Source: Lachnospiraceae bacterium (lineage in GTDB: Bacteria > Bacillota > Clostridia > Lachnospirales > Lachnospiraceae). Taken from it: a stretch of 64,000 nucleotides of DNA. The notes under the pieces were generated by a model. That model made no database searches, was not told where the DNA came from, and was given only the letters and a program-made list of their open reading frames with translations. Numbering within the stretch: the first letter of the stretch is position 1; each line of letters starts with the position of its first letter. The position numbers were made by a program, and so were the translations under genes. This document shows positions 9,224-18,924 of the stretch, one piece after another. Location of the stretch: positions 372,001 through 436,000 of the forward strand of contig CABJAV010000001.1 of the NCBI GenBank assembly GCA_902363675.1, given 5' to 3'.

Positions 9224-9229
9224 ATTTTT

Positions 9230-10747
9230 ATGGAAAGCAGAGAAAATAAAGACTTTGATTTATATAAAGATATCCAGGGACGAACCGGGGGAGAAATTTA
9301 TATCGGTGTGGTTGGGCCGGTGCGCACCGGAAAATCAACGTTTATCAAACGGTTCATGGATTTGTTTGTGCTTCCTTATATCACTGATGAAAATACAAAA
9401 AAACGTGCGGAAGATGAGCTTCCCCAGTCAGCTGCAGGAAAAACAATTATGACAACGGAACCGAAATTTATTCCGCAGGAAGCGGCAAATATTACGTTAG
9501 CCGATCAAAGTGATATCAGGGTCCGTCTAATTGACTGTGTTGGCTTTATGGTGGACGGGGCTAGCGGTCATATGGAAGGCGACAATAATCGTATGGTCAA
9601 AACACCATGGTTCCCGGATGAAATACCGTTTGTTGATGCTGCGCGGATTGGTACGCAGAAAGTCATTCGGGATCACGCCACCATCGGGATCGTGGTTACG
9701 ACGGATGGTTCCATTGGGGAACTTTCGAGGGAAAATTACATAGATGCGGAGCAAATGACGATCGGGGAACTTCGAGAAATTGGAAAACCATTTGTCATTG
9801 TGCTGAATTCCATGCACCCATACAGTGAGGAGACAGTTGCACTTCAAAGGGAGATGGAACATACATATGGAACCAAAGTTGTTCCTGTCAACTGTCAACA
9901 AATGCATCGGGAAGACATTGTCAATGTTATGAATGCTGTTCTTATGGAATTCCCGGTGACACGCATTGACTTTATGATTCCGAAATGGACCGAAATGCTA
10001 CCGCTCGAGCATCCGGTAAAGGCAGCGATGATTCAATCTGCCACGGGCTTTTTGAAGCAGATGGATAAAATGCGTGATATTGCAGCAACAACGGAAGAAA
10101 AGAATCTTGCCTTGGCAGCAAATGAGCAGGTGAAGGAGGCTTTTTTCAAATCGATACTGGTGCAGAACATGGATGTCTCAAATGGAACTGTGGTCATTCG
10201 GATGGAAATCGATGATAAATACTACTTTGCTTACATCAGTGAGATGACCGGTGTGCAGATTGATGGGGAATATCAGATGATTTCCATGTTGCGGGGACTT
10301 GCACAGATGAAACGGGAGTATGAGAAGGTCAAAGATGCCATGGAATCTGTTGAACAGAAAGGGTATGGTGTTGTCATGCCGGGGCTGTCGGATATTCGAA
10401 TGGAAAATCCGGTGCTGATCCAGCATGGAGGAAAATATGGTGTGAAAATGCGTGCACTTTCGCCATCCATTCATATGATCAAGGCAAATATTGAAACCGA
10501 AATAGCTCCGATTGTCGGAAGCCAGGAGCAGGCACAAGATCTGATTACATACATAAAAGCAGGAGAGGAAAGTGGAGAAGGCATCTGGACTACCAATATT
10601 TTCGGAAAATCAGTTGGTGAACTGATGGAGGATGGCATCCGCGGCAAAATTATGCAGATGGATGATGAATGTCAGCTGAAATTACAGGATACCATGCAAA
10701 AAATTGTCAATGACAGCAATGGCGGTATGGTTTGTATCATTATATAA
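9230..10747 (+). CDS. spoIVA: Stage IV sporulation protein A, spore coat morphogenetic ATPase
   Basis: SpoIVA is an ATPase that polymerises on the outer forespore membrane and forms the platform for the spore coat. The 505-residue product (Bacillus homologue about 490) has the Walker A GPVRTGKST at residues 29-37, a DCVGFMVDG switch-like segment near 102, and the conserved hydrophobic C-terminus ending GGMVCIII, which anchors the protein to SpoVM and the membrane. It shows that the organism makes endospores. The ATG is preceded by AAGGGGG, which is buried in a strong hairpin. I could not make out a convincing sigma-E promoter. Confidence 0.96.
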   Translation: MESRENKDFDLYKDIQGRTGGEIYIGVVGPVRTGKSTFIKRFMDLFVLPYITDENTKKRAEDELPQSAAGKTIMTTEPKFIPQEAANITLADQSDIRVRLIDCVGFMVDGASGHMEGDNNRMVKTPWFPDEIPFVDAARIGTQKVIRDHATIGIVVTTDGSIGELSRENYIDAEQMTIGELREIGKPFVIVLNSMHPYSEETVALQREMEHTYGTKVVPVNCQQMHREDIVNVMNAVLMEFPVTRIDFMIPKWTEMLPLEHPVKAAMIQSATGFLKQMDKMRDIAATTEEKNLALAANEQVKEAFFKSILVQNMDVSNGTVVIRMEIDDKYYFAYISEMTGVQIDGEYQMISMLRGLAQMKREYEKVKDAMESVEQKGYGVVMPGLSDIRMENPVLIQHGGKYGVKMRALSPSIHMIKANIETEIAPIVGSQEQAQDLITYIKAGEESGEGIWTTNIFGKSVGELMEDGIRGKIMQMDDECQLKLQDTMQKIVNDSNGGMVCIII

Positions 10748-10768
10748 AGAATATGCTTTATGCGGGAG

Positions 10769-10801
10769 AGAAGAATCGGCGGTTGCTGTTTCTTCTTTCT
10801 T
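10769..10801 (+). terminator. Probable terminator after spoIVA
   Basis: AGAAGAA (10769-10775) pairs with TTCTTCT (10790-10796), continued inward by CGGC with GCTG around a GGTT loop, with one T-T mismatch. A T-rich run follows. Confidence 0.6.
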
Positions 10802-10812
10802 TATGTTATGAT
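10783..10812 (+). promoter_or_regulatory. Possible promoter for the ABC-F gene
   Basis: TTGCTG (10783-10788) and TATGAT (10807-10812) with an 18-bp spacer, partly inside the preceding terminator stem. The leader that would follow contains an ATG at 10856 opening an 11-codon frame (MPRADKERYLC) that ends just past the ABC-F start codon. Confidence 0.4.
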
Positions 10813-10884
10813 ATGATGGTTATTGCCAAACATTTATGATTAATCAGATTACTACATGCCCAGGGCAGATAAAGAGAGGTACTT

Positions 10885-12642
10885 ATGTTAAAAGTAACAG
10901 ATTTATCCTACGAATTTCCACAGAAGGATTTGTATCATAAAATATCATTTTCCATTGAGGACGGACAGCATTGTGTTTTGATTGGAACGAACGGAACTGG
11001 AAAAAGTACACTGATCCGGATTCTTGCACATCCGGATGAATATTTGTACGACGGAAAAATAGAGATGGAAGCCAATCAGCGCATTGGTTTTGTGAACCAA
11101 TTCCTGAATCTTGCGGATGATGAAGACTGCTCGGTTTTTTCCTATATAAAAGAACCGTTTGACATCCAGCAGAAAAAAATTGATGATATCTGCAAAGAGA
11201 TGGAAGCTGGAGAAAATATAGAGGCATTGATGGAACAGTATCAGGAAGCTTGGGATTTGTTTACAGCGATGGATGGGGATAACTGCGAGGTCAATATCAA
11301 AAAGCAGTTGAAACTGGCGGGTCTTGAAAAACTGGAAAACCTTAAAATGACAGAACTCAGCGGCGGAGAGTGCAAACTGATTGAGATTATCCGGCAGATG
11401 CTTGTAAAACCTTCGCTTTTGATTATGGACGAGCCGGATGCGTTTCTGGATTTTGAAAATGTGAATGCACTGCGGGATTTGATCAATGCACATAAGGGAA
11501 CACTTCTGGTCATTACGCACAATCGATATCTCCTGAACTACTGTTTTGACAAAGTGTTGCATTTGGAAAATAAGGAATTGCAGGAGTTTGATGGCAATTA
11601 TACTGCATATCACTATCTTATGCTGCAGACAAAAATCGAGCAGACCCAGCTTGCGGCTGCTGATATGGAAGAAATCGAACGCAACCGCAAACTTGTTGAG
11701 AAACTTCGAAGGAACGCAACACGATTTGATAATGCTTCTCTGGGAAAAGCGCTGCATGCACGTGTATCATTGTTAGAACGTCTGGAAAACCGGAAAACCA
11801 GATCACCGTTTATCGAGATTCCACATCCGCAGATTGTTCTTCATACCGATGCAGCAGTAGATGAAGTGGAACAGCCGGTGCTGAAGGTGGAGGACTATGA
11901 GGTTCGGTTTGATGAACTGCTTTTGGAACATGTATCATTTGAACTTGCAGCAACGGATAAGGTTGCTATTGTAGGTGGAAATGGTACAGGTAAGACAACA
12001 CTTCTCCGGGAAATTTATCGGCGCCAGAATCCGGCAATCGCGGTTGCAGCGGATACGGATGTGGCTTATTTATCCCAGATGCAGGGAGAAACGATGGACG
12101 AGCAGCAGTCTGTGTGGGAAGCCATGGAACAGGTAGGTATGGAAAAAGAGGATGAAGCGGCAGCTTATCTTCTGACCTACGGACTTCCAAAGGAAATATT
12201 GGAACAGAAAATCCATGCACTTTCCGGTGGAGAAAAAAATCTCTTACAACTTGCAATCCTCTCGCTCGGAAATGCATCGCTTTTGCTCATGGATGAGCCG
12301 ACCAGTCATCTGGATCTGTACGCACAGGAAGCTCTCGAGGAAGCAGTGGCAGCTTATAATGGAGCAGTACTTATGGTATCGCACGATTTCTATACCATTG
12401 CAAATTGTGTGGATTATGTATTGTATGTCGAAGATAAGACGGTGCGCAAAGTGAGTGCACGCAAATTCCGCAAAATGATCTATGCAAATCATTTTGATAA
12501 AGACTATCTGGAATTGGAAAAAAAGAAAAAAGAACTTGAAGGACGCATTTATCAGGCTCTGGCCAAAGACGATCCGAAGACCGCGGAACAACTTTCGGAG
12601 AAACTGGCGGATGTGATTGGAAAAATGGATCAGAAGATATAA
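10885..12642 (+). CDS. ABC-F family ATPase (ribosome-associated)
   Basis: The 585-residue soluble protein has two ATP-binding cassettes and no membrane segment, which is the ABC-F layout. Such proteins act on the ribosomal E site as translation factors or antibiotic-protection proteins. The first cassette has GTNGTGKST (34-42), LSGGECK and MDEPDAFLD; the second has GGNGTGKTT, LSGGEKN and MDEPTSHLD. Between them, around residues 240-300, lies the charged linker expected of the family. A short charged C-terminal coiled segment follows (LEKKKKELEGR). The exact subfamily, and hence any drug protected against, cannot be told. AGAGAGG precedes the ATG. A terminator follows. Confidence 0.9.
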   Translation: MLKVTDLSYEFPQKDLYHKISFSIEDGQHCVLIGTNGTGKSTLIRILAHPDEYLYDGKIEMEANQRIGFVNQFLNLADDEDCSVFSYIKEPFDIQQKKIDDICKEMEAGENIEALMEQYQEAWDLFTAMDGDNCEVNIKKQLKLAGLEKLENLKMTELSGGECKLIEIIRQMLVKPSLLIMDEPDAFLDFENVNALRDLINAHKGTLLVITHNRYLLNYCFDKVLHLENKELQEFDGNYTAYHYLMLQTKIEQTQLAAADMEEIERNRKLVEKLRRNATRFDNASLGKALHARVSLLERLENRKTRSPFIEIPHPQIVLHTDAAVDEVEQPVLKVEDYEVRFDELLLEHVSFELAATDKVAIVGGNGTGKTTLLREIYRRQNPAIAVAADTDVAYLSQMQGETMDEQQSVWEAMEQVGMEKEDEAAAYLLTYGLPKEILEQKIHALSGGEKNLLQLAILSLGNASLLLMDEPTSHLDLYAQEALEEAVAAYNGAVLMVSHDFYTIANCVDYVLYVEDKTVRKVSARKFRKMIYANHFDKDYLELEKKKKELEGRIYQALAKDDPKTAEQLSEKLADVIGKMDQKI

Positions 12643-12660
12643 AAAGATATTAGGGAACAA

Positions 12661-12696
12661 AGAAAGGAGCAGGCGAGGAAACCTGCTCCTTCTTAG
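12661..12696 (+). terminator. Intrinsic terminator after the ABC-F gene
   Basis: AAGGAGCAGG (from 12664) pairs with CCTGCTCCTT (to 12691) around a short loop. The T-run is short (TTCTTAG). Confidence 0.75.
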
Positions 12697-12901
12697 TTAC
12701 TGAAAAGTAGTTGAGTAACTGAGTAGTTAATTAGATAATTGTTTAATAAAATTGAACTACATACTCATTCGTGTACGTTACATGCTAAACTAATAACACT
12801 ATTCAATATCTATATTATACAATGAAATTGCGAATTTGCAATACTTATTTTGTAAATTCTTAAATTTTTTTGAAATTGCTTAAGTGTATTTGAAGGTTTT
12901 C
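12697..12901. other. AT-rich intergenic region without a gene
   Basis: No open frame or known RNA is seen between the ABC-F terminator and the hisJ stop. A small inverted pair, AGTTACT (12695-12701) with AGTAACT (from 12714), could form a second hairpin. The rest is plain AT-rich sequence. Confidence 0.5.
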
Positions 12902-13705
12902 TTAAGGGAGCGGTAAAAATACAGGCTTACGATTTTCGAATACTGTATAATACCGAAAACCTGCATCCTTCAGTATTCCAGGGACTTTGTCAAATGCATA
13001 GGCAACATGTTCCGGGGCATGGGCATCGGCTCCCATTGTAATGATTTCGCCACCGAACTCGTGGTAACGCGCGATGATTTCTTCGGTAGGATTCGGATGT
13101 CCGAGCCCATATTTGAATCCACCGGTATTGATTTCAATCCCTTTTCCCATGGAAATCAAAGTGCGTAGTATTTCGTCAATGACATCCGAAAACTTCTTAT
13201 AAGAATAGAATTTATTTGTGTTCGGACCATAGCGCACAACATAATCAATATGACCATAAACATCAAAATCCACATTTGTGTGCAGATTCTCCAGAATAGA
13301 CTCAAAATACTCCAAGTAGGCTTCATCCTCACTTCGTCCGTCATAATAATGCGGATAATAGGGATCGATTCCATGTACGACATGGGAAGATCCGATGACA
13401 AAGTCGAAAGGGTATTTGGCGGTCACATCATTGTTTACCTGGACGATGTGAGGCTGCAGACCGATTTCAATGCCCCAGCGGATATTGCATTTGTCTTTAT
13501 ATTTCTCCTTTAATGAGAAGATCTTTTCTTTATAAGAAGAGAAATCTAACAGGAATAGTTCCGGATCATTCTGGTAATCATAGTCAAAGTGATCCGTAAA
13601 ACACAGTCCATCGAGTCCTTTTTGAATCGCAGCCAAAATCATATCTTCCGGGTCGGCTTCGCTGTCTCCGGAGAAACAGCAATGCATATGCGTGTCGTTT
13701 AACAT
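12902..13705 (-). CDS. hisJ: PHP-domain histidinol-phosphatase family protein
   Basis: The 267-residue protein belongs to the PHP metallophosphoesterases of the HisJ/HisK type, which hydrolyse histidinol phosphate in histidine synthesis. It opens MLNDTHMHCCFSGD, where Asp4, His6 and His8 form the first metal site. Later metal ligands are in FTDHFDYDY, in IGSSHVVHG, in YGHIDYVVRYG and in the C-terminal GADAHAPEHV. AAAGGAG precedes the ATG. It is divergent from gap and is not in a his operon here, so another phosphoesterase role cannot be excluded. hisC lies 18 kb away. Confidence 0.85.
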   Translation of the reverse strand: MLNDTHMHCCFSGDSEADPEDMILAAIQKGLDGLCFTDHFDYDYQNDPELFLLDFSSYKEKIFSLKEKYKDKCNIRWGIEIGLQPHIVQVNNDVTAKYPFDFVIGSSHVVHGIDPYYPHYYDGRSEDEAYLEYFESILENLHTNVDFDVYGHIDYVVRYGPNTNKFYSYKKFSDVIDEILRTLISMGKGIEINTGGFKYGLGHPNPTEEIIARYHEFGGEIITMGADAHAPEHVAYAFDKVPGILKDAGFRYYTVFENRKPVFLPLP

Positions 13706-13802
13706 AATAGATTCTCCTTTCGTTCTTTTTTATCTACTATAACGATATTTTGTCAAAAAAGAAAGCATTTAGTGAAAAAATTAACAAAGTCGAGAAAAGG
13801 AC

Positions 13803-13831
13803 TTGAACTTTCGGAAATAATTGGGTAAAAT
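13803..13831 (+). promoter_or_regulatory. Sigma-A promoter for gap
   Basis: TTGAAC (13803-13808) and TAAAAT (13826-13831) with a 17-bp spacer, about 60 bp before the gap start codon. Confidence 0.75.
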
Positions 13832-13894
13832 AAAGGAAGCTTGGGACAAGCGTTCCATGAGACTATTTATTTACAATTCTAGGAGGAATTAAGA

Positions 13895-14911
13895 ATGGCA
13901 GTAAGAGTAGCAATCAACGGATTCGGCCGTATCGGTCGTCTTGCTTTCAGACAGATGTTCGGAGCAGAGGGATACGAAGTAGTAGCAATCAACGACTTAA
14001 CAAGCCCAAAGATGTTAGCACACTTATTAAAGTATGATAGCTCACAGGGTAAGTATGAGCATGCAGATGAGGTTTCTGCAAGCGAGGATTCTATCACAGT
14101 ATGTGGTAAGGAAATCAAGATCTATGCTTTCCCAGATGCAAACAATTGCCCATGGGGAGAGTTAAAAGTTGACGTTGTATTAGAGTGCTCTGGATTCTAT
14201 ACAAGCAAAGAGAAGGCTCAGGCTCATATCAATGCTGGAGCTCGTAAGGTAGTTATTTCTGCACCAGCAGGAAACGACCTTCCTACAATCGTTTACAATA
14301 CAAACCATGAGACATTAAAGGCTTCTGATACAATCATTTCAGCAGCTTCTTGTACAACAAACTGCTTAGCTCCAATGGCTGACGCATTAAACAAGTTTGC
14401 TCCAATCCAGTCTGGTATCATGGTAACAATCCATGCTTACACAGGAGATCAGATGACTCTTGACGGACCACAGAGAAAGGGTGACTTAAGAAGATCTCGT
14501 GCAGCAGCAGTTAACATCGTTCCTAACTCTACTGGAGCAGCTAAGGCTATCGGTCTTGTAATCCCAGAGTTAAACGGAAAGTTAATCGGATCTGCTCAGC
14601 GTGTTCCAGTTCCAACTGGTTCTACAACAATCCTTACAGCAGTTGTTAAGAAGTCTGACGTAACTGTTGAGGGTATCAACGCAGCTATGAAGGCAGCAGC
14701 AAACGAGTCATTCGGATACAATGAGGACTTAATCGTATCTTCTGATATCGTTGGTATGAGATTTGGTTCATTATTCGATGCAACTCAGACAATGGTTAGC
14801 CCAATCGGTGATGACCTGTATGAGGTTCAGGTTGTTTCTTGGTATGATAACGAGAACAGCTACACATCTCAGATGGTTCGTACAATCAAGTACTTCTCTG
14901 AGTTAGCATAA
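13895..14911 (+). CDS. gap: Glyceraldehyde-3-phosphate dehydrogenase, type I
   Basis: The 338-residue NAD-dependent enzyme oxidises glyceraldehyde 3-phosphate to 1,3-bisphosphoglycerate in glycolysis. It has the Rossmann start [13 protein letters not shown], the catalytic Cys153 in SCTTNCLAP, and the conserved C-terminal [14 protein letters not shown]. Codons are strongly biased (AAG, GGA/GGT, TTA/CTT), unlike most genes in the window, as expected for one of the most abundant proteins. AGGAGGAATT precedes the ATG. A strong GC-rich terminator follows the gene, so most transcripts should be gap alone, with pgk reached by read-through or its own promoter. Confidence 0.97.
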   Translation: MAVRVAINGFGRIGRLAFRQMFGAEGYEVVAINDLTSPKMLAHLLKYDSSQGKYEHADEVSASEDSITVCGKEIKIYAFPDANNCPWGELKVDVVLECSGFYTSKEKAQAHINAGARKVVISAPAGNDLPTIVYNTNHETLKASDTIISAASCTTNCLAPMADALNKFAPIQSGIMVTIHAYTGDQMTLDGPQRKGDLRRSRAAAVNIVPNSTGAAKAIGLVIPELNGKLIGSAQRVPVPTGSTTILTAVVKKSDVTVEGINAAMKAAANESFGYNEDLIVSSDIVGMRFGSLFDATQTMVSPIGDDLYEVQVVSWYDNENSYTSQMVRTIKYFSELA

Positions 14912-14987
14912 TCATTTTCGAATGATTACGTGCAGTTATCACTTACTGCACACCCTATATGCTTAGATAACTAAGTTTATGTGAAAG

Positions 14988-15017
14988 GGTCCGGCCTGTA
15001 GGGCCGGGCCTTTTTTT
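14988..15017 (+). terminator. Intrinsic terminator after gap
   Basis: GGTCCGGCC (14988-14996) pairs with GGCCGGGCC (15002-15010), followed by seven T. Confidence 0.92.
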
Positions 15018-15081
15018 CAATGGAAAACCAAAGAAGAAAAGGAAAGCCCCGGTTGTTTCATACGGCTGCGGGGTATGAAAT

Positions 15082-15114
15082 GATCAGTGAAGAGAAAATC
15101 CTTTTCTTCTGATT
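15082..15114 (+). other. Leader hairpin before pgk
   Basis: ATCAGTGAAGAGAAAA pairs imperfectly with TTTTCTTCTGAT, followed by TTTT. It may be a second, weak terminator or an attenuator in the gap-pgk gap. Confidence 0.45.
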
Positions 15115-15153
15115 TTAAAATTGCCGTATATAGGCAGAACGGAGAATATAAAC

Positions 15154-16377
15154 ATGGCATTAAATAAGAAATCAGTTGATGATATCAACGCAAAGGGAAA
15201 AAGAGTCCTTGTAAGATGTGATTTTAACGTACCACTTAAGAATGGTGAGATCACAGATGATACACGTATCAAAGCTGCTCTTCCTACAATCAAGAAGTTA
15301 TTAAATGATGGCGGAAAGGTAATCCTTTGTTCTCATCTTGGAAAAGTTAAGAATGGACCAAACGAAGGTGAGTCACTTGCACCAGTTGCAAAGAGACTTG
15401 AGGAGCTTCTTGGACAGAAAGTTAACTTCGTTTCAGATTACAATGTAACAGGCGAAGCTGCTACAAAGGCTGTTAACGAAATGAAAGAGGGAGAAGTTGT
15501 ATTACTTCAGAATACACGTTTCCGTGGAGCAGAAGAGACAAAGAACGGCGAAGAGTTCTCTAAGGAACTTGCTGATCTTGCAGACATCTATGTATGTGAT
15601 GCTTTTGGATCTTCTCATAGAGCACATGCATCTGTTGCAGGTGTTACAAAGTTCATTTCTGCAAAGGGTGGACAGAACGTTGTTGGTTACCTGATGGAGA
15701 AAGAAATCGCTTTCTTAGGAAATGCAGTTGAGAATCCGGTACGTCCATTCGTAGCAATCCTCGGTGGAGCTAAGGTAGCTGATAAGCTTAATGTTATTAA
15801 CAACCTTCTTGAGAAGTGTGATACCCTTATCATCGGTGGTGGTATGGCTTACACATTCATCAAAGCACAGGGATATGAAATCGGACTTTCTCTTTGCGAC
15901 GATGAGAAGTTGGATTACTGTAAAGAAATGATGGCTAAGGCTGAGAAGATGGGCAAGAAGATTCTTCTTCCGGTTGATGCTGTTACAATCAAAGATTTTC
16001 CTAACCCAATCGACGGACCAGTTGAGACAGAAGTATGTGATATCACAGCTATGCCGGCAGACCGCGAGGGATGCGATATCGGACCTAAGACAGCTGAGAT
16101 GTTCGCTGACGCTGTTAAGACAGCCAAGACAGTTGTTTGGAACGGACCAATGGGTGTATTCGAGAATCCAACACTTGCAGCTGGTACACTTGCAGTAGCT
16201 AAGGCTCTTGCAGAGACAGATGCAACAACAATCATCGGTGGTGGAGATTCCGCTGCAGCTGTTAACCAGATGGGTTATGCAGACAAGATGAGCCACATCT
16301 CTACAGGTGGTGGAGCTTCCCTTGAGTTCTTAGAGGGTAAGGAGTTACCAGGTGTTGTCGCAGCAGACGATAAGTAA
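15154..16377 (+). CDS. pgk: Phosphoglycerate kinase
   Basis: The 407-residue two-domain enzyme makes ATP from 1,3-bisphosphoglycerate. The N-terminal substrate domain has [12 protein letters not shown] near residue 20 and CSHLGK near 63. The C-terminal nucleotide domain has the [13 protein letters not shown] loop near residue 360 and ends with [17 protein letters not shown]. Codon bias is as strong as in gap. The ATG at 15154 is chosen for the [10 protein letters not shown] start and the GGAG 9 nt upstream; an in-frame TTG at 15121 lies outside the usual fold. tpiA follows after 49 nt. Confidence 0.97.
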   Translation: MALNKKSVDDINAKGKRVLVRCDFNVPLKNGEITDDTRIKAALPTIKKLLNDGGKVILCSHLGKVKNGPNEGESLAPVAKRLEELLGQKVNFVSDYNVTGEAATKAVNEMKEGEVVLLQNTRFRGAEETKNGEEFSKELADLADIYVCDAFGSSHRAHASVAGVTKFISAKGGQNVVGYLMEKEIAFLGNAVENPVRPFVAILGGAKVADKLNVINNLLEKCDTLIIGGGMAYTFIKAQGYEIGLSLCDDEKLDYCKEMMAKAEKMGKKILLPVDAVTIKDFPNPIDGPVETEVCDITAMPADREGCDIGPKTAEMFADAVKTAKTVVWNGPMGVFENPTLAAGTLAVAKALAETDATTIIGGGDSAAAVNQMGYADKMSHISTGGGASLEFLEGKELPGVVAADDK

Positions 16378-16426
16378 TAAGAGTTAACATAATTGCTAAA
16401 TTTAGAAATGATATAGGAGAAAAATC

Positions 16427-17173
16427 ATGGCAAGAAAGAAAATTGTAGCCGGCAATTGGAAAATGAACATGACTCCAAGCCAGGCTGTAAAGTTAGTAGA
16501 AGAGTTAAAGCCTTTAGTAGTATCTGACAGCGTTGATGTTGTTTACTGTGTACCAGCAATCGACATCGTACCAGTTGTTGAAGCTGTTAAGGGAACCAAC
16601 GTACAGGTTGGTGCTGAGAACATGTACTTTGAAGAGAAAGGTGCTTACACTGGAGAAATTTCAGCTGAGATGCTTGTAGATGCTGGTGTTAAGTATGTTG
16701 TTATCGGACATTCCGAGAGACGTGATTACTTCAAAGAGGATGATGTCCTTCTGAACAAGAAAGTAAAGAAAGCCATTGAAGCTGGACTTACTCCAATTCT
16801 TTGCTGTGGTGAGACTCTTGAGCAGAGAGAGATGGGTGTAACACTTGACTGGATCAGACTTCAGATTAAATCTGATCTTGCCGGAGTTGCAGCAGCAGAT
16901 GTTGCAAACATGGTTATCGCTTATGAGCCAATCTGGGCAATCGGAACAGGAAAGACTGCTACATCTGACCAGGCTCAGGAAGTTTGTGGCGCAATTCGTG
17001 CATGTGTAGCTGAGATCTATGATCAGGCTACAGCAGATTCTGTTCGTATTCAGTACGGCGGATCTGTAAACGCTGGTAATGCAGCAGAGTTATTTGCAAA
17101 ACCTGATATTGATGGTGGTTTAGTTGGTGGAGCCAGCTTAAAGGCTGATTTTGGTAAGATTGTAAACTATTAA
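16427..17173 (+). CDS. tpiA: Triosephosphate isomerase
   Basis: The 248-residue TIM-barrel enzyme interconverts dihydroxyacetone phosphate and glyceraldehyde 3-phosphate. Visible are the start GNWKMNMT (Lys/Asn at the active site), IGHSERR with the catalytic His near residue 97, the catalytic Glu in [13 protein letters not shown], and the phosphate-binding [10 protein letters not shown] and GGLVGGASL. Codon bias is strong, like gap and pgk. TAGGAG precedes the ATG. A strong terminator sits between this gene and gpmI. Confidence 0.97.
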   Translation: MARKKIVAGNWKMNMTPSQAVKLVEELKPLVVSDSVDVVYCVPAIDIVPVVEAVKGTNVQVGAENMYFEEKGAYTGEISAEMLVDAGVKYVVIGHSERRDYFKEDDVLLNKKVKKAIEAGLTPILCCGETLEQREMGVTLDWIRLQIKSDLAGVAAADVANMVIAYEPIWAIGTGKTATSDQAQEVCGAIRACVAEIYDQATADSVRIQYGGSVNAGNAAELFAKPDIDGGLVGGASLKADFGKIVNY

Positions 17174-17184
17174 TAAGTAAAAGG

Positions 17185-17214
17185 AAACCAGCAAGAAATT
17201 CTTGCTGGTTTTTT
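17185..17214 (+). terminator. Intrinsic terminator between tpiA and gpmI
   Basis: AAACCAGCAAG (17185-17195) pairs exactly with CTTGCTGGTTT (17201-17211), with a T-run to 17214. It ends 14 nt before the gpmI start codon, which leaves no room for a promoter downstream of it. Confidence 0.9.
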
Positions 17215-17228
17215 AGAGAGGAAATATT

Positions 17229-18770
17229 ATGAGTAAAAGACCAGTTGTATTAATGGTTCTTGATGGTTACGGCCTCAACGAACGTACGGAGGGTAATGCC
17301 ATCGCTATGGCAAACACTCCGGTAATGGATAAATTAATGAAAGAGTGTCCTTTTGTAAAGGGACAGGCTTCCGGACTGGCCGTTGGCCTTCCGGACGGAC
17401 AGATGGGCAACTCCGAAGTCGGACATATGAACATCGGCGCAGGCCGTATTATTTACCAGGACCTTACAAGAATCACAAAAGCGATTGCTGATGGTGATTT
17501 CTTTAAAAATAAAGCATTACTTGCAGCTATGGATAACTGCAAGAAGAATGATTCCGATTTACATCTCTGGGGACTTCTTTCCGATGGTGGTGTACACAGT
17601 CACATCGAGCATCTTTACGGTTTATTAGAGATGGCAAAGAAGCAGGGATTAACAAAAGTTTATGTACACGCATTCTTAGATGGCCGTGATACACCGCCAG
17701 CATCCGGAAAAGATTACATCCAGCAGCTTCAGGATAAGATGGATGAAATTGGTGTAGGTAAGATCGCATCATTATCCGGTCGTTATTACGCAATGGATCG
17801 TGATAACAACTGGGATCGTGTGCAGAAGGCATATGATTCTCTGACAAAGGGCGAGGGTGTACAGGCTGAAAATGCTGTACAGGCTATGGAAGACTCCTAT
17901 GCAAAGGAAGTAACCGATGAGTTTGTTCTCCCGACCGTTATCACAGAGAATGGAAAGCCATTGTCTGTTGTAAAAGAAAATGACTCTGTCATCTTCTTTA
18001 ACTTCCGTCCAGACCGTGCCCGTGAAATGACACGTGCATTCTGTGATGATAAATTCACGGGATTCGACAGACCATTCATTAAGACAACATTTGTATGCTT
18101 CAAGGATTACGATGAGACAATTCCAAACAAGCTCATCGCATTCGAAAAAGAGCACATTACCAATACATTTGGTGAGTATCTTGCAAAATGTGGTAAGAAG
18201 CAGCTCCGTCTTGCAGAGACAGAGAAGTATGCTCATGTAACATTCTTCTTCAACGGTGGTGTAGAGGAGCCAAACGTAGATGAGGCCCGTCTGCTTGTAA
18301 ATTCCCCGAAGGATGTAGCAACATATGACTTAAAGCCAGAAATGAGCGCTCCGGAAGTTGGAATGGATCTTGTAGAGGCGATTAAGTCTGACAAGTATGA
18401 TGTTATCATTATCAACTTTGCGAACCCGGATATGGTAGGACATACCGGTGTAATCCCGGCAGCAGTGAAAGCTGTTGAGCGTGTAGACAGTCTTGTTGGC
18501 GATGCTGTACAGGCAATCAAAGATGTTGACGGTGTTCTGTTTATCTGTGCAGATCACGGAAATGCAGAGAAGATGATCGATTATGAGACAGGAAAGCCAC
18601 ATACCGCTCATACAACAAACCCGGTTCCATTTATTCTTGTGAATGCAGATCCGAAGTATACACTTCGTGAGGGTGGATGTCTTGCAGATATCGCTCCAAC
18701 ATTGCTGCAGATCATGGGATTAGAGCAGCCGGCTGAGATGACAGGAAAGTCATTATTAGTTGAAAAATAA
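17229..18770 (+). CDS. gpmI: 2,3-bisphosphoglycerate-independent phosphoglycerate mutase
   Basis: The 513-residue, Mn-dependent enzyme of the alkaline phosphatase superfamily converts 3- to 2-phosphoglycerate through a phosphoserine. The nucleophile is Ser62 in GQMGNSEVGHMN, the canonical number. The first metal site is VLDGYG (residues 10-14), and later ligands are in the FICADHGNAEKM and KPHTAHTTNPVPF segments near the C-terminus. AGAGAGG lies just after the preceding terminator and 7 nt before the ATG. Expression must come from read-through of that terminator or a promoter inside tpiA. Codon bias is weaker than in gap-pgk-tpiA. Confidence 0.97.
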   Translation: MSKRPVVLMVLDGYGLNERTEGNAIAMANTPVMDKLMKECPFVKGQASGLAVGLPDGQMGNSEVGHMNIGAGRIIYQDLTRITKAIADGDFFKNKALLAAMDNCKKNDSDLHLWGLLSDGGVHSHIEHLYGLLEMAKKQGLTKVYVHAFLDGRDTPPASGKDYIQQLQDKMDEIGVGKIASLSGRYYAMDRDNNWDRVQKAYDSLTKGEGVQAENAVQAMEDSYAKEVTDEFVLPTVITENGKPLSVVKENDSVIFFNFRPDRAREMTRAFCDDKFTGFDRPFIKTTFVCFKDYDETIPNKLIAFEKEHITNTFGEYLAKCGKKQLRLAETEKYAHVTFFFNGGVEEPNVDEARLLVNSPKDVATYDLKPEMSAPEVGMDLVEAIKSDKYDVIIINFANPDMVGHTGVIPAAVKAVERVDSLVGDAVQAIKDVDGVLFICADHGNAEKMIDYETGKPHTAHTTNPVPFILVNADPKYTLREGGCLADIAPTLLQIMGLEQPAEMTGKSLLVEK

Positions 18771-18801
18771 AATCCGATAAGGGATTCTTATGAGAAGTGT
18801 G

Positions 18802-18834
18802 AAAAAGGTATCAGTGTATGCTGGTGCCTTTTTT
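18802..18834 (+). terminator. Intrinsic terminator after gpmI
   Basis: AAAAGGTATCAG pairs with CTGGTGCCTTTT using G-U pairs, followed by a T-run to 18834. Confidence 0.8.
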
Positions 18835-18924
18835 GCAATATAAGTGCATAGATGCTGATATATTAGCAAGACTTATCAGAAACGAATAAGAAATGTAAAA
18901 ACTTATAAATTGTCAGGCATTGCA

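Noticed and set aside
10945..11757. 270-codon antisense frame in the ABC-F gene
   Set aside because: It is the mirror of a clear ABC-F coding frame; its peptide is rich in Phe, His and Ile with no recognisable motif.
15715..16296. 193-codon antisense frame in pgk
   Set aside because: Strong codon bias in pgk removes stops on the opposite strand; the Cys/Ser-rich peptide has no family features.
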